Positions 34,640 to 46,220 of a stretch of DNA of 64,000 nt are shown here, one piece after another. Source of the stretch: Crocodylus rhombifer. Taxonomy: Eukaryota; Chordata; Crocodylia; Crocodylidae. Position numbers and translations under genes: made by a program. Position 1 is the first letter of the stretch, and each line of letters begins with the position of its first letter. Location of the stretch: assembly GCA_038503035.1 (NCBI GenBank), contig JAVSML010024338.1, positions 49,868 through 113,867 on the forward strand. The letters run 5' to 3'. The notes under the pieces are model-generated. The model searched no databases, was not told where the DNA came from, and worked only from the letters and a program-made list of their open reading frames with translations.

Positions 34640-36535
34640 AAAGATATCACACAAAAAATCCTTTGCATTATGAAAATAATTCATATGAAGAAAAACAGTC
34701 TAAAGGCACACAGGAGGGCTGGGAGCTTCTTAAGGGCACAATATTGGAAGCCCAAGAAGAAAATGTCCTGACATGATGGAAGCATGAGAACAATGGCAAG
34801 AGTTCTGTACAAGGAGCTTCTAGGATGCCTCTAATACAAAAAGAAAGCATACAGGCAAATGGAAGAATGGTCAGAGGAAGTGTACCAAGGAGGCATTCCT
34901 GGAAATGGAAAGAACCTGCAAGGACAAAATCAGGAAGGCAAAGATAATGAATGAGCTACACCTGGTAAGGGAGGCTAAGGGCAACAAAAAGAGGTTCTAT
35001 AAATATGTTCATCAGAAAAGAAGGATCAAGGAAGCTGTAGATCCATTGTGAACTAGGTTGGGTGAAATCTTAACAAAAGATGCAAAGAAGGTGGAGCTAC
35101 TCAACAGCAACTTTGTTTCAATCTTCACAAAAAAATTAAGCTGCAGCCAGGTATCTAATAAGGGGGCAAGCCAAGGGATGAGATAACAAAAGAGACAGTC
35201 AGAGACCTTTTGATGGGTTTGAATGAATTCAGGTCAGCAAGGGCCAATGAACTTCATCCCAGGGTACTGAAGGTACTAGAAGAGGAGATCTCAGAGCCCT
35301 TGACAATGATTTTCATGAAGTCATGGGAAATGGGCCAGGTGCCACAGGACTGGAAAAAGGCCAAAATAATGCCCCTCTTTAAGAAGAAGCAAAATGTTTA
35401 TTAATGATTTAGATGCTGGCACAGAAAGTTTATTGAGCAAGTTTGCAAACAACACAAAACTGGGAAACATTGTGAACATACTGCAAGATGTGATAGTACC
35501 TCTCTATTCAGCAATGGTTAATCCTCTTCTAGAGTACTGTGTTCAGTTCTGCGCTCTGCATTTTAAAAGGGATGTGGAGAAGTTAGAGATGTTCTGGAGG
35601 TGAGTGATGAAGGGATTAGAAAGCAAATCATATGAGGGGAGGCTGAAGGAGCTAGGCATGTTCAACTTAGAGAAAAGTTGCTTTAGAAAGGACATGATAG
35701 AAGTCTTCAAATACTTGAAGGCCTGCCATAAAGAAGAGGGAAAGCACCTTTTCTCTTTTGCTGCAGAAAGTAGGATGCAGATCAATAGGTAGAAATTGTA
35801 GCAAACTAGTTTTAGGCTGGATATCATTAAAAACTTCTTCACTGTTCGAAGCATAAGGCAGTGGAATAGATTACCTAGGGAAGTTGTGGATTCTCCATAA
35901 CTAGAGGTATTCAAGAAGAGATTGGACAGCCACTGAATGGGGATGATTTAGGAGTTATGCCTATATGCCCTACTATGCCTACAATGGGTAATTTCCGTGC
36001 TTCTGGACTTTTCTGGTTGCATTCCACCTGCCCACATCAGGGTGTTTTTTATGCTTTCCACAGAGACATTGGGTGTTGGCTGGGGATTTTGACTGGGATA
36101 TGCCAATGCTCCTGCTGGGATCAAGGCTGGAGGTTCCTGGCTAAAGGATCTTGCCCCTCCATTTTGGGTCAGACTGATTGTCATATTTGAAGTCAGGAAG
36201 GAATTTTACCCCATGGTCAGATTAGTATGAACTCTGGAGGTTTTTTCTCTTCCTCTGTAGTGGGAGGGGGGCAAGTAGATATGGCCCTCTACTAAGGATC
36301 TCTGGAGCCTACATTCATAACCTTTTATAGAAGCAGGACTCTGGCTACCTGCTTTATCTATGGCAGGCTTGGGAGGTGTGTCTTGAGTTGTATCAGGGAT
36401 GATGGTAAATTTACAAAGATTTGATTATAGATTGTATAGGATGGTTTGGATAGGTAGGATTCTATGTTAGACAGAGGGGATTGGATTAGATGGCCTCTGG
36501 AGGTCCTTTCAAGCCATACTAGTTTATGGTTCCAT
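34640..36535 (+). mobile_element. Old CR1 LINE with two internal deletions and long 3' UTR
   Basis: Coding traces in order: EGWELLKGTILEAQE near 34708; a KEAYKQWK-like region; NELHLVREAKGNKKRFYKYV (about 34950-35010); ARANELHPRVLKVLEEEISEPL (about 35239); [14 protein letters not shown] (about 35350). The frame then jumps straight to [22 protein letters not shown], with about 440 bp missing compared with the 41.1-kb copy. A second gap of about 285 bp follows, before [20 protein letters not shown]. The palm C motif reads FANN, so both catalytic Asp are lost. C-terminal coding traces run to about 35935. A ~600-bp 3' UTR follows and ends in 'ggattagatggcctctggag' and 'gtcctttcaagcc' near 36520. 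The 5' part is truncated. Confidence 0.8.
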
Positions 36536-36736
36536 GTACTTCTGTAATTTTAGCAGGGGAAAAATAGCTGTGTTTCTCAGCTGAGGGAGCCACCAGGCAC
36601 AAGAAAACCAAACCTTGTAATAATGCCTTGCCCTCATAATATACATGAAAATTTGTTTCAGTGGTTACATCAATATTTTGATAGATAGCATCCTGACAGA
36701 TCATCTCTACCTGTTTCTCAGAGTTTCCATTCTCAC

Positions 36737-37655
36737 TAGAGATGCACTGATACATTGGTCTGTATTGTGTCAGCATCGATAAAAGAAAAATTGACATTAT
36801 TAGCAATTGGCTTTTTTTGCCTGATGTAGCTGATAGTGTTGCCAATAAATGCCGTGTGCCTGTGCTCAGCTGCAACATGCATGCAACCAGCTGGGCAGCT
36901 TGCAAAGTAGTGCCCGGCTGGTAAGTCTGCTGTGGGGGAAAGAGGCAGGGGAGAGGGAAGGGGTAGGGGGAGTTAGATCGATGACCCTGCTGTGAGGAAG
37001 GGAGCGTGGCTAAGGCAGGAGGAAATACTGCCAAGCTGGGGTGAAGCACAAGATGAAGCCACGAGCTTGGACCAGCGCTACATTTGGGGTGGGTGGCGTT
37101 GGCACTGTGAGGAGGAGAGGGGAGCTATGGTGAATTCTGGGCTGGCTGTAGCCCATCCTAGGGCCCCCCCCCAACAATCCTGGCACCACTTCTGCCTGCC
37201 CTGAGCGCAGCCATGGCTCAAACTTCCTTCTGGGAAGAGCCTGGCACTGCCTCTGGTGCTAGCCCACATCAGCAACCTGCCCTCACCCCATGTGCACACA
37301 ACCCCCATTGCCCCCCTGGCAGTGCACGTAGTGGCAGGATCTACCCTTCACCTCCCTGTGACCCCCAGATGAACCATTTGTGACTCCATCCCCTGACCCA
37401 CCCCAGCTATGTAGCACCTGTCCCTGCCTCAGCCACAGCCCTACTCCCTCCCTCACCACAGATGCCTCTATCTGCCACCCCCTGCCACACCCCTTCCCTT
37501 CCTCTACTCCTTTCCCTCCCAACAGACTTACCAGCAGATGTTGCTCTCCAAGCTGCTGAACTACATATTGGCAATCAGATTGGTATCAGCTGATATGGCT
37601 CATTAATAATCAGCCATTGGTATTGGTCCAAAAAATCTTTATCAGTGCACCCCTA
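36737..37655. mobile_element. Non-autonomous hAT-like element, 919 bp
   Basis: The left end TAGAGATGCACTGATA and the reversed right end TAGGGGTGCACTGATAAAG are inverted repeats. They are followed on both sides by 'attgg...tatt' style subterminal sequence that remains alignable for tens of bases. The flanking octamers ATTCTCAC (36729-36736) and AGTCTAAC (37656-37663) match at 6 of 8. The TAGGGGTGCAC.GATA terminus is, from memory, a common hAT form. The GC-rich interior gives long chance frames on both strands but no transposase. Confidence 0.7.
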
Positions 37656-37663
37656 AGTCTAAC

Positions 37664-38140
37664 TCATCTGCTGGGGCAGTCTTTGTATTGCCATACAGAA
37701 ATCCCATTCAGTGACTATACGGTTTATGTGCTTGGCAAATATACAGCTTAAAGTACGATACCCTATATACTTCTGTGTACACTTCAGATGTCAAATGAAA
37801 TAGACTCTAGTATTTATTAGGTTCTTAATAAGTATATACATCCATCTTCAGCTGACAGAAAAGGAAGGATGTAGATAACTGTATGGTCTATAGCAAAGGC
37901 TTTGTTTAACTGCTAATGGCCATTTGTACCTATAAGAGTCACTCCTAAAGTAGAGTTCTGGTGAAGAGAAATGGATTACTCTCTTAGTCATCCTAAATAA
38001 AGCATATGTTTTCAGAAGCTAGCACAGCTTGGACAAGGATTAGAAATGCAACCACAGCATTTGTCAATTCAGTAGATTATTGGATCTTCAGGTGAATAAA
38101 AAGGCATCAGGATTCCCACACTAGTTATATCTGACTAGAG
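37664..38140. other. AT-rich DNA, nothing recognised
   Basis: No gene or repeat recognised. Confidence 0.4.
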
Positions 38141-39480
38141 CATGGCATCCACACATATAGATGGACATGCAAAATGATGTAAGATAAGGAAAGGCCATAA
38201 GACCATACTTTCTTCCCAGAGCCATGGACAGAACTCCATTGAGATCCTGTAAGATGCATGCTGAGAACAAAAGAAACATTTCCAGGTATCAAAAAATACC
38301 CTGGGGGAAAAAGCAGGGCAACTGGAGGCTCCAGTCCTGCACAGAGTCACTCTGGTAGCCATCCAGAGCATCTGCCTGCCTGTGCATGACAAGTAATAGT
38401 GCAGGCTGCAGGGAACTGGATGCAGGTTCCATGACAGGTAAGCAGGAGGTGGGTGGGGCTGGAGGAGTGGGAGAGATCATGGGGGTCATCTCGGGAGGGG
38501 TAGGTCCCCTGCCTGCCCCCTGCCTCAGCTCCCCCTATCACTCCCCTGATCGCTCCCCACTGCCCTCCACTATGCAGTGGGGCTCTGCCATGAGGCCCTA
38601 GCAGCTGTGACAGCCTCTGCTATAGCCAGTGAGTGTGGGGTTTTGTTTTTTGAGTGCTGGGATGCTGGAGCTATGTGGGGCAGTGATTGGGGGCTGGGAC
38701 CAGGTGGGGGAATGATTAGGAAGGCTGGGGGATGAGCAGGGGATGGGGCCAGGCAGGGCAGCAATAGGGGCTGGGCAGGGGTCCCCCCATGGCTTCATCC
38801 CCCTCCTCCAGTACCCCCTGTGCCCCCCCCCACCCCTTACCCCCAGAGCTGACCCGAGCACGGTACAAGGCTCAGAGCAAAACAGCTGACAAGGGGCCTC
38901 ACCCCAGCTCCAATTTCCCCAGACCTGAAAAATCTGCTGCCACCATTGGCGGCATGGGGAAGGCAGGCAGTAGTGAGCGACTGGTTGTGGAGCCACTGCT
39001 CCAACCAGCTCCGCACCACCACTGGTCCAGTCCACTCCACAGGGCCCCCCAAAGCGCGGGGTCCAGGGCGGTCACCACCCCGATTGTTACCCCTAGAGAC
39101 GGCCCTGCTTACCCCTCATGGAGCCTGGGTCCAGATCCCTGTAGCTGGCATGCTACTTGCCTGGCACTGGCAGGCAGCATGCTTCAGCATCAGGGCAAGG
39201 GCCAGCCATAGGGACCTTCTGGGTGGTTACCAGAGTGTCTCTGTGGAGGACCCAGGCATCTGGTTGCCTCAGGACATGGTCTGGGACTGTGCCTTGCTCT
39301 GCTGTTTTGCAGCATGTTTTTTTTCACCCCTGAATATCCAGGGGTCTAATTTTGCCCCTGCGCTTCAAAGTTGCAGCACGGAAAATGTTTTCTTTTGTTA
39401 CCGCACGTGTGTTTTGCAACATCTCAAAGGGGTTCGAAATGCTGCAAGAGGCACATGCACACTAATGGACACACCCCTTG
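38141..39480. mobile_element. Foldback-like element with long imperfect inverted arms
   Basis: The left arm (about 38260-38430) and right arm (about 39115-39420) are inverted copies. 'cacagagtcactctggtagc' at 38339 pairs with the reverse complement of the sequence at 39227-39246 ('cacagagacactctggtaac'). 'tgcctgcctgtgcatgacaa' and 'ctgcagggaactgg' pair with the region at 39118-39190. The outer ends have 'gcatccacacat' on the left and, reversed, 'gggtgtgtccattagtgtgc' on the right. The centre is GC-rich with degenerate 'ggggctggg' tandem units (about 38640-38790). Frames up to 207 codons are chance products. Boundaries are approximate. Confidence 0.55.
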
Positions 39481-41146
39481 TGTCCAGTATGAAGGTATGG
39501 CCAAGAAAGTGCAATATCAAGAGTGAGTTCTTGCAGCCCATTGATCTTCAGCTTCCTAATATAGGGTAGATTAGCTTTAGCAGAGGAGAAATATGTTTCT
39601 CTATACCTTTTCTGTTATTCTTGTTGCATTTACCTCTTCTCATCGCTTACTACATATTTGTTATGCAGGCATGGAATAAGGAGGGAATAATTTTCAGAAC
39701 GAATAATTAGAGCAGCAACTGCAAATTGTATGCAGCCTTTGATCTGAAGGAATTAGTCTTCATCAACAACAGCAGAATGTGAGAAAATTGCCCTAAAACA
39801 GATTAGCCAAGCTGCTGATCCCAGTATCCAAAGGAGTGTGAGGGAGAAAAGGAGGGAGGAAACTGAAATGAGTGAAAAAGAAAAAGGGCCTCTAATCCTA
39901 GAAAAGTCAGTTTGCTAAGTTACCACAAAAGTAAAAATGATAACAAGATTACCTGGCCTTTTTCTATCTTCTGTTTTTTTCCACTTTTGACTCTCATGTT
40001 CTCTGCTCTTTCTTGGTTGGATCTCTTTTTCTCTGTACCTTCTTCAGTTTGTTCTGCGTTTTCGCGCATGAAATGCGCGCGCGCACACACACGCACACAC
40101 GTACACACACACACATTTTAAAAGCTTCCTGTCATGAAGCAAGTGCAACAGTAAATTATTGAAGCATTTCAACTACAGGGGAAAATTTCATATGACAGTG
40201 TGGAGATGCAGAAATTTCAGTTAATTAAAGTTTGCCTTAAACAATCATGGAATATCAGAAAAGAACATTAAGTAGTATGCATCAGCACTGCTAAAGTTCA
40301 TCCAAAAAGGAAAGAGAGACAAGAAACTAATTTTCTGATGTATGTGCGCTGACAAGATGGATTAGCAATCACATAAATCATGAGTGGCATCCAGGATTCT
40401 TTTAATACTGCTATGAACATGCAGTAGGTCAATTCCCTGTCAGTGTTCCTGTAATTTAGTAAAAACAAAAGCGTCTTTTTCCTTCCAGTTTAAACATGGT
40501 TTCCATGGAATCCACTTACAAGTATTGTAATGGCTTCATAAAATGCTATGTGAAGCAGAAAATGTCAGGAAAAGTAGTTGTTGTAATGGAAGTGCAACTG
40601 TAGTACCTACACATAGTAAACTTTTATTACTTTTTTTTCTGTTTCTTTATTGGGCTTAACACCATCTTGCGAACCGTTTCGCTACCACTTACTGGAAAAT
40701 AAAACATTAAATTGCTACTCATGCACAGTTTTCTTCAAAAACAGAAGATTGTTTGCAGCAGAATAATACTCAATACAGCAATATATTTAAAAAGGTAGGG
40801 AAGCATTTGGCTCTCTACCTTATGCTTTTATAAATCAACAGTCACTCCAATGTAGTCAATGGAATTTCCTTAGATATATACATAACCATAAACTGGATCT
40901 GGCCCAGAAAAAGTCATAAAGCCCTAAAATTCTGTGACAGGGCTGACCTGGAAGAAAGGAAACTTGCCTCATATATAAAAATAATTGCCAGGGTAGAGTT
41001 GCATCTCAGTCATTGCATACAAACTTTAAGCAACACTTAACATTATTGTCCTCAAAACCATTCACTGTAAAAAAAATCCAATCTCCAATATATGAAAAGA
41101 GTGTGTTTAAGTGAATGATGCCATTTTGAGTCCAGGTGCAAAAATG
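39481..41146. other. AT-rich DNA with one CA microsatellite
   Basis: No gene recognised. Apart from the microsatellite at 40068-40115 it looks single-copy. Confidence 0.4.
40068..40115. repeat. (GC)n(CA)n microsatellite
   Basis: Alternating 'gcgcgcgcg' passes into interrupted 'cacacac' repeats. Purine/pyrimidine alternation over about 45 bp could adopt Z-DNA. Frames across it are low complexity. Confidence 0.9.
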
Positions 41147-43435
41147 CAGGTGATGACCTGGTGAGGGGGCTGCGGGAGCTCGACCACCTGGGCGACAGTG
41201 ATCATCGCCTGCTGGAATTCACCATCCAGTGCAAGGTGGCAAAGGCATGCAGGAAGGCAGCAGCCCTAGATTTTAGGAGGGCAGACTTCAACGAGCTAAG
41301 GAGGATAGTTGGAGAAGCGCTGAGGTCCCGGGGGGGAGGGGAGCCAGGTGTCCAAGGAGAGTGGTCACTCCTTAAGGAGACAATCCTCCAAGCCCAAAGG
41401 AAGGTAATCCCAACGAGGATCAAAGGGAGCAGGAGAGCACACAAGCCTCTGTGGCTCACCAAAAGAATCTGGGAATGTCTCCTTGCTAAAAAGGAGGCTT
41501 ATACCCAGTGGAAAGAAGGGGTCATCACCAGGGAGGGCTATTCTGGAGTTGCTCGGGGATGTAGGGGGGTAGTCAGGAAGGCCAAGGCAGAGATGGAACT
41601 GGGACTAGCTTCCCAGATTAAGGACAATAAGAAGTCTTTTTTTAAATATGTAGGGGGTAAAAAGAAGGTCCCGGGTAATGTGGGTCCCTTGCAGGACGAC
41701 ATGGGAAACTTGGTCGTCACACCAGACGGCAAAGCAAACATATTTAACGATTTCTTTGCCTCCGTCTTCCTAAGTAGGGACCAGAACACCCACCTCCCTG
41801 CTGGGCCCCCCTCGGGCCCCAGGGGAGGCACACGTGGGCCACGGGTTAGCGAGGATTTAGTTAGGGAGCTTCTGGAGGGACTGGACATATTCAAGTCAGC
41901 CGGCCCAGATGATCTCCACCCTAGAGTTCTAAAGGAACTGGCCAAGGTCATTGCAAGTCCCCTGGCACAACTTTATGAGCACTTGTGGTGCTCTGGTGAG
42001 GTACCAGAGGACTGGAAGTGGGCCAATGTGGTCCCCATCTTCAAAAAAGGCAGGAAGGAGGACCCGGGAAACTATAGGCTGGTTAGTCTCACCTCGATCC
42101 TAGGCAAGCTGTTCAAGAAAATTATGCTGGCGCACAACCAGGAGAGGCCAGCAGGGGACTGCATGCTTAGGGGCAACCAACGTGGGTTCATCATTGGCAG
42201 GTCCTGTCAGACCAATCTGGTGGCCTTTTACGATTAGATCACCAGATCATTAGACGCAGGGGTAGCAGTGGATATAGTCTTCCTGGACTTCCGGAAGGCT
42301 TTTGACACTGTCTTTCACCCTGTTTTCATTAAGAAACTGGGGGGCTGTGATGTAGACACCCACATAGTCAAATGGGTTGCAGACTGGCTGGAGGGCCGCA
42401 CCCAGAGGGTGGTAGTGGATGGGTCCTTCTCAACCTGGAAGGACGTGGGCAGTGGGGTTCTGCAGGGCTCGGTCCTCGGACCTGCACTGTTCAACATCTT
42501 CATCAGCGATTTGGATGAGGGGGTAAAAAGCACCCTGTTCAAATTTGCTGATGACAGTAAGATGTGGGGGGACGTGGGTACATTGGAAGGATGCAACAGG
42601 CTACAATCAGACCTCGACAGGTTACAAGGGTGGACGGACGAGAATAGGATGGGTTTCAACACAGACAAGTGCAAGGTGATGCACCTCGGGAGGAACAACC
42701 GGCACCATACCTACAGGTTAGGGAACTCCCCCCTTGTCAGCACGGAGGCGAAAAGGGATCTGGGGGTCATCATTGACTCCAAGATGAACATGGGCCGGCA
42801 GTGTGGGGAGGCAGTCAAGAAGGCCAACTGTACCCTGTCATGCATCCACAGATGCATCTCGAGGAGGTCCAGGAAGGTGATCCTCCCCCTCTATGTGGCA
42901 CTGGTCAGGCCTCAGCTGGAGTATTGCATCCAGTTCTGGGCGCCACACTTCAAGAGGGATGTCGACAGCATGGAGAGGGTCCAGAGGAGGGCCACTCGTA
43001 TGATCAGGGGACAACAGGGCAGGCCCTACGAGGAGAGGCTGCGGGACCTGAACCTGTTCAGCCTCCAAAAGAGAAGGCTGAGGGGGGATCTTGTGGCCTG
43101 TTATAAACTAGTCAGGGGGGATCAGCAGGCATTGGGGAAGTCACTGTTTCCCCAAGCACTGCCAGGAGTGACCAGGAATAACGGTCACAAGCTGGCAGAG
43201 GGTAGGTTTAGGTTAGATATCAGGAGGCGCTACTTCACAGCCAGGGCGGCTAGGGTCTGGAACCAGCTTCCAAGAGAAGTGGTGCTGGCTCCTACCCTGG
43301 GGGTGTTTAAGAGGAAGTTAGATGAACATCTTGCTGGGGTCATTTGACCCCAGTATTCTTTCCTGCCATGGCAGGGGGTCGGACTAGATGATCTGCTCAG
43401 GTCCCTTCCGACCCTACAAACTATGAAACTATGCT
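41147..43435 (+). mobile_element. CR1 LINE, 5'-truncated, nearly intact ORF2
   Basis: The youngest element here. One frame runs from about 41149 to 43347 (about 730 codons) with a single in-frame stop, TAG at 42235-42237, between FYD and ITRSLDAG. The start lies inside the AP endonuclease: only its last block remains, with the SDH motif at 41197-41205. Then come the linker, the RT fingers (NYRLVSLTS, near 42070, where most CR1 have NYRPVSL), QRGF, palm A FLDFRKAFDTV, palm B QGSVLGP, palm C FADD at 42544-42555 with both catalytic Asp intact, and the C-terminal LDIRRRYFTARAARVWNQLP block. A short ~87-bp 3' UTR has 'ggactagatgatctgctcag' and ends in the 'actatgaaactatg' repeat. CR1 normally makes no target-site duplication, and none is visible. 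It cannot move by itself because the endonuclease is missing. Confidence 0.93.
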
Positions 43436-43654
43436 TTAGACTTGTCCTCCCTCTCAAGTCAGAGCACGTGGTTCTTCTCACAATAACAGTTTCTCTGTTG
43501 GTTTTTGTATAAGCAAGAGTAAGGGTAGGGTGGCACCTTATAGGCAAGAAATCCTTTCTTTGCCTGAACTTATGTGGAGTATTGAAATTAGCTGTTCAGT
43601 GTTACATCTTTGTAGCTGGTGTTCTTTACTTTGGGTGTGAACAAGTGTTTGCAG

Positions 43655-43705
43655 GACCTACTTTAGGTTTAGGGAGCTTGCTTTTAAGAGGCCTAAACCT
43701 AAGCT
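43655..43705. repeat. Hairpin with TTTAGGTTTAGG/CCTAAACC arms
   Basis: 'ctttaggtttagg' (about 43662) and 'cctaaacctaag' (about 43691) are inverted copies with a ~17-nt loop. A donor-like 'aag|gtaagt' follows at 43760, but no credible exon could be built around it. Confidence 0.6.
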
Positions 43706-43879
43706 GGGAGAGGAGTCTGCAGGCATTTACTGCTGCTATAAGCAGTATGGGTAGACCAAGGTAAGTAAGTTGGGACTGATAGGTCCAGGAGGGGTTGGTG
43801 GTCTGCAAGGGGGGGAGGGGAGGTTGAGAAAGAGGGCTGAAAATAGCCCAGTCAGGATTGGGTGGGTAGGAACCCTGGG

Positions 43880-44095
43880 GCTGTGCTGTATGCATACAGG
43901 CATTCACTAGATAGGGTTAACCCATTTTATATTGGGTTAACCCAGGTCAATCTAGAGTTAGTTCACCTCCTAAGTTGAACTAACTTTTAGGTCAGGTATG
44001 TCATTTTTCAGGAGATTTAAGCCTTGTGGATGCTGCACAACTGGCCATTTAGATCAACCTAACCTTGTACGCACCCTTAGATAGCACAATGGGAT
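43880..44095. repeat. MITE-like segment with GGGTTAACCC foldback
   Basis: 'agggttaacccattttatat' plus 'tgggttaaccca' (about 43913-43945) forms a strong hairpin from two palindromic arms. 'gttagttcac...gttgaactaac' (about 43957-43989) forms another. The edges carry 'tgtatgcatacagg' and 'cttgtacgcaccctta'-like sequence that may be degraded termini. Confidence 0.4.
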
Positions 44096-44924
44096 CCTTG
44101 TCTCTAACTGAGACTAGTAAATGCTTCTGTGAAACAAAAATAAGTCATGTTTTACCTACTACTCAGCTCATGAGCTCAACAGTAGATATTTCAGAATAAA
44201 CAAGGTAGAGAAGACCTTAATACCTGAACAGTATTAAAATGCATGACAAGTAAAACTGCACAGTATCTAACTCTTTGGTAGAACACATTTTAAATACCCA
44301 GATAGTTTTTTTTTCTTTCAAATGGCCAGATGCTGGCATATTTGTTGCCAACTTTAGAACTTTTCAATTATACCGCAAGAAATATTAAAATATTTAAAAT
44401 ATTGGAGACTGTCTAGGGGGAGGTTAGATTATGGAAGATACACTGAGTGTTGCATTGATGTCCTTTTGGTATTTTAGTTTGAGTCCTTTAAAGATACTGC
44501 TGTAGTGTAGCTTTTATGCTTTGCATATAAAAGCATTAATGAGGGCAGGTTTATATAGTTAAGGCTAATTAGCTATGGCTTATTACCCATTGCTGCAATT
44601 AAAGATGTTTTATTGTAATGGCTTACCTTGTTGAATTCATTGATAGAAAACAGGAAGAATTTTTTTAAAATATTGGAACTGTTAGTATGGTGTTCTTGGC
44701 CATTAAGCTTTATATTGTTGTGCTCAAAAAATTAACTTCTGAAAAGAAAATAGCATGTGTCAAATTATGCAATACATCAGAGGAGATTCATTATCTTTAC
44801 TAGTTATTATAACATTCATCTCCATTGACATGCACAAATAAGAGTACCTTTAAAATTTACCACAGCGGATTGACAGTCACAGCAAATTAATCCTGAGATC
44901 CAATTCAGCTATTGTTTAAGTCTG
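44096..44924. other. AT-rich DNA, nothing recognised
   Basis: No gene or repeat recognised. Confidence 0.4.
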
Positions 44925-45060
44925 CAGTTCCAGAAAGCGTTAAACATATACTGAAGCTCTTTTTAGTCAGTAAAGCACTAAAGCACATGTTTAAGTGCAC
45001 TACTGAAAATGGGTGAACTGTTGGATCAGGGCATAAGGGCCCAACGCAAAGTTTACTGTA
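44925..45060. repeat. 'aagcacatgtttaagtgc' dispersed repeat
   Basis: 'gttaaacatatactgaagc', 'agcactaaagcacatgttta' and 'ttggatcagggcataagggc' follow the order of a widespread amniote repeat (outer part 'aagcacatgcttaagtgc...ggatcagggcc'). I believe it is the same family as the 'attgacttcaatgg' copies elsewhere in the window. Confidence 0.5.
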
Positions 45061-46155
45061 GTTCATTGGAAGATTGTCAGTCATTTCAGTGAGCTATGGA
45101 TGAGGCTCTCAGTGCATCTAACTTGTCTGGTTAAACTGGACTTGTTCCTACAAGGTGAAGAACAGCTGGCAAGTGTAACAGCAGTGAGATTGAGCACCTT
45201 CTGCACTTTGAAAACTGTATCTGTAATATTTAATTGCCATGGAAGAAGTGTTTGTAGTTATTTGAACTTTATCTTATACATGTGGATCCATAACCTCTAA
45301 GCTACAATTGCCCAATAAGATCACCGAACAATAGCATACAAAAAAAGACTAGCTTTCTCTTTATAATAAAAAACTAAATAAATTAGGGAAACATACAAAT
45401 GATATGGCAAATTTCTTCCAAGAGTATCTGAATTGGCTTCATCAAAGTTACGTCAGAAAGGAATATATTCATATTTTTTCAGCGATGGGTGAATTTAAAT
45501 AAGAAGTAGCAAAGCTAATTTTTATAATGTGATTAAAAACGACATTTCCTCCCCCCCCCCACTGATTTTTGAAATATGTAGGAAATGTAAAAGACAAAAA
45601 AAATCTCTTTCATAACCTAATAGGGAATACATAAACTGTAAATTCTAAGAGAGGTAAACTGTATTAGTAAGCAGTATTTAAGTAGCCATTTTAAATGCAA
45701 AACAGAATAGACCTCGTTCTGGATACTTAAAATGTTAAAGACATGTATTCACATTAAGCAGCATCTTAGTTTATGTTTTCACTTATTTTCATCTGAGTTA
45801 AAAAAGTATTATTCCAAGAGCCTTTAGTCACAAATCTTGATTACTACAGTGGGAAAAGATTTGGGGTAAAACATCTTTATTTTGCATTGCTGTATAGCAG
45901 ACCTCCTTTCTAGAACAAATGCAGATACATTGTGTAATTTGGAGTATGAGGGAAGTGTACAAATACAGTTTTTTTCTTTATTTTGTTTTGCAGAAAACTC
46001 TTGTTGGTCATGGAAGAGAATGAGGGCCATGTAAAAACGGTGGACAGGCATAAACTGGTCTAACACCAGGTAGTAGCCCCTTCAGCTTCAAAACGATTTG
46101 GCATCAAAATGGAACTATTTCATTTCAACTTTCTTATTTCACTCAGACAATCTTA
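45061..46155. other. AT-rich DNA with a weak exon candidate
   Basis: No gene established. A strong acceptor-like tract (T-rich, ending TTTTGCAG at 45993) precedes a 76-bp segment (45994-46069) that ends CACCAG|GTAGTA. One frame stays open for 22 codons and then stops. Without a second exon this stays speculative. A short C-run lies near 45551-45560. Confidence 0.3.
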
Positions 46156-46220
46156 GTGGGTGTGTCTACATGTGTGCCCAGTGGTGCTGTTGTTACTGCA
46201 CAGTCATTTAGTACTTTCAG
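46156..46220. mobile_element. Orphan terminus of a 'tctacac' type MITE
   Basis: 'gggtgtgtctacatgtgtgc' followed by 'gttactgcacagtcatttag' matches the terminal plus subterminal order of the MITEs at 19023 and 62026. The other terminus is absent, so this is a truncated copy. Confidence 0.5.

Noticed and set aside
36519..37049. 176-codon minus-strand frame
   Set aside because: It crosses the border of the hAT-like element at 36737 and the CR1 tail before it, so it cannot be one gene.
38598..39569. Frames of 140-207 codons
   Set aside because: They fall in the GC-rich foldback element, overlap on both strands and have no recognisable motif.
42838..43106. Extra frames within the 41.1-kb CR1
   Set aside because: Shadow frames of the CR1 ORF2 with no independent signal.
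41147..43435. CR1 ORF as a domesticated host gene
   Set aside because: It retains its CR1 tail, has a premature stop, lacks the endonuclease N-terminus and has no splice signals; an ordinary 5'-truncated insertion explains it.
43757..43766. Donor-like AAG|GTAAGT after a 60-codon frame at 43582
   Set aside because: No credible acceptor defines an exon, and the segment overlaps a TTTAGGTTTAGG/CCTAAACC foldback, so it is probably repeat.
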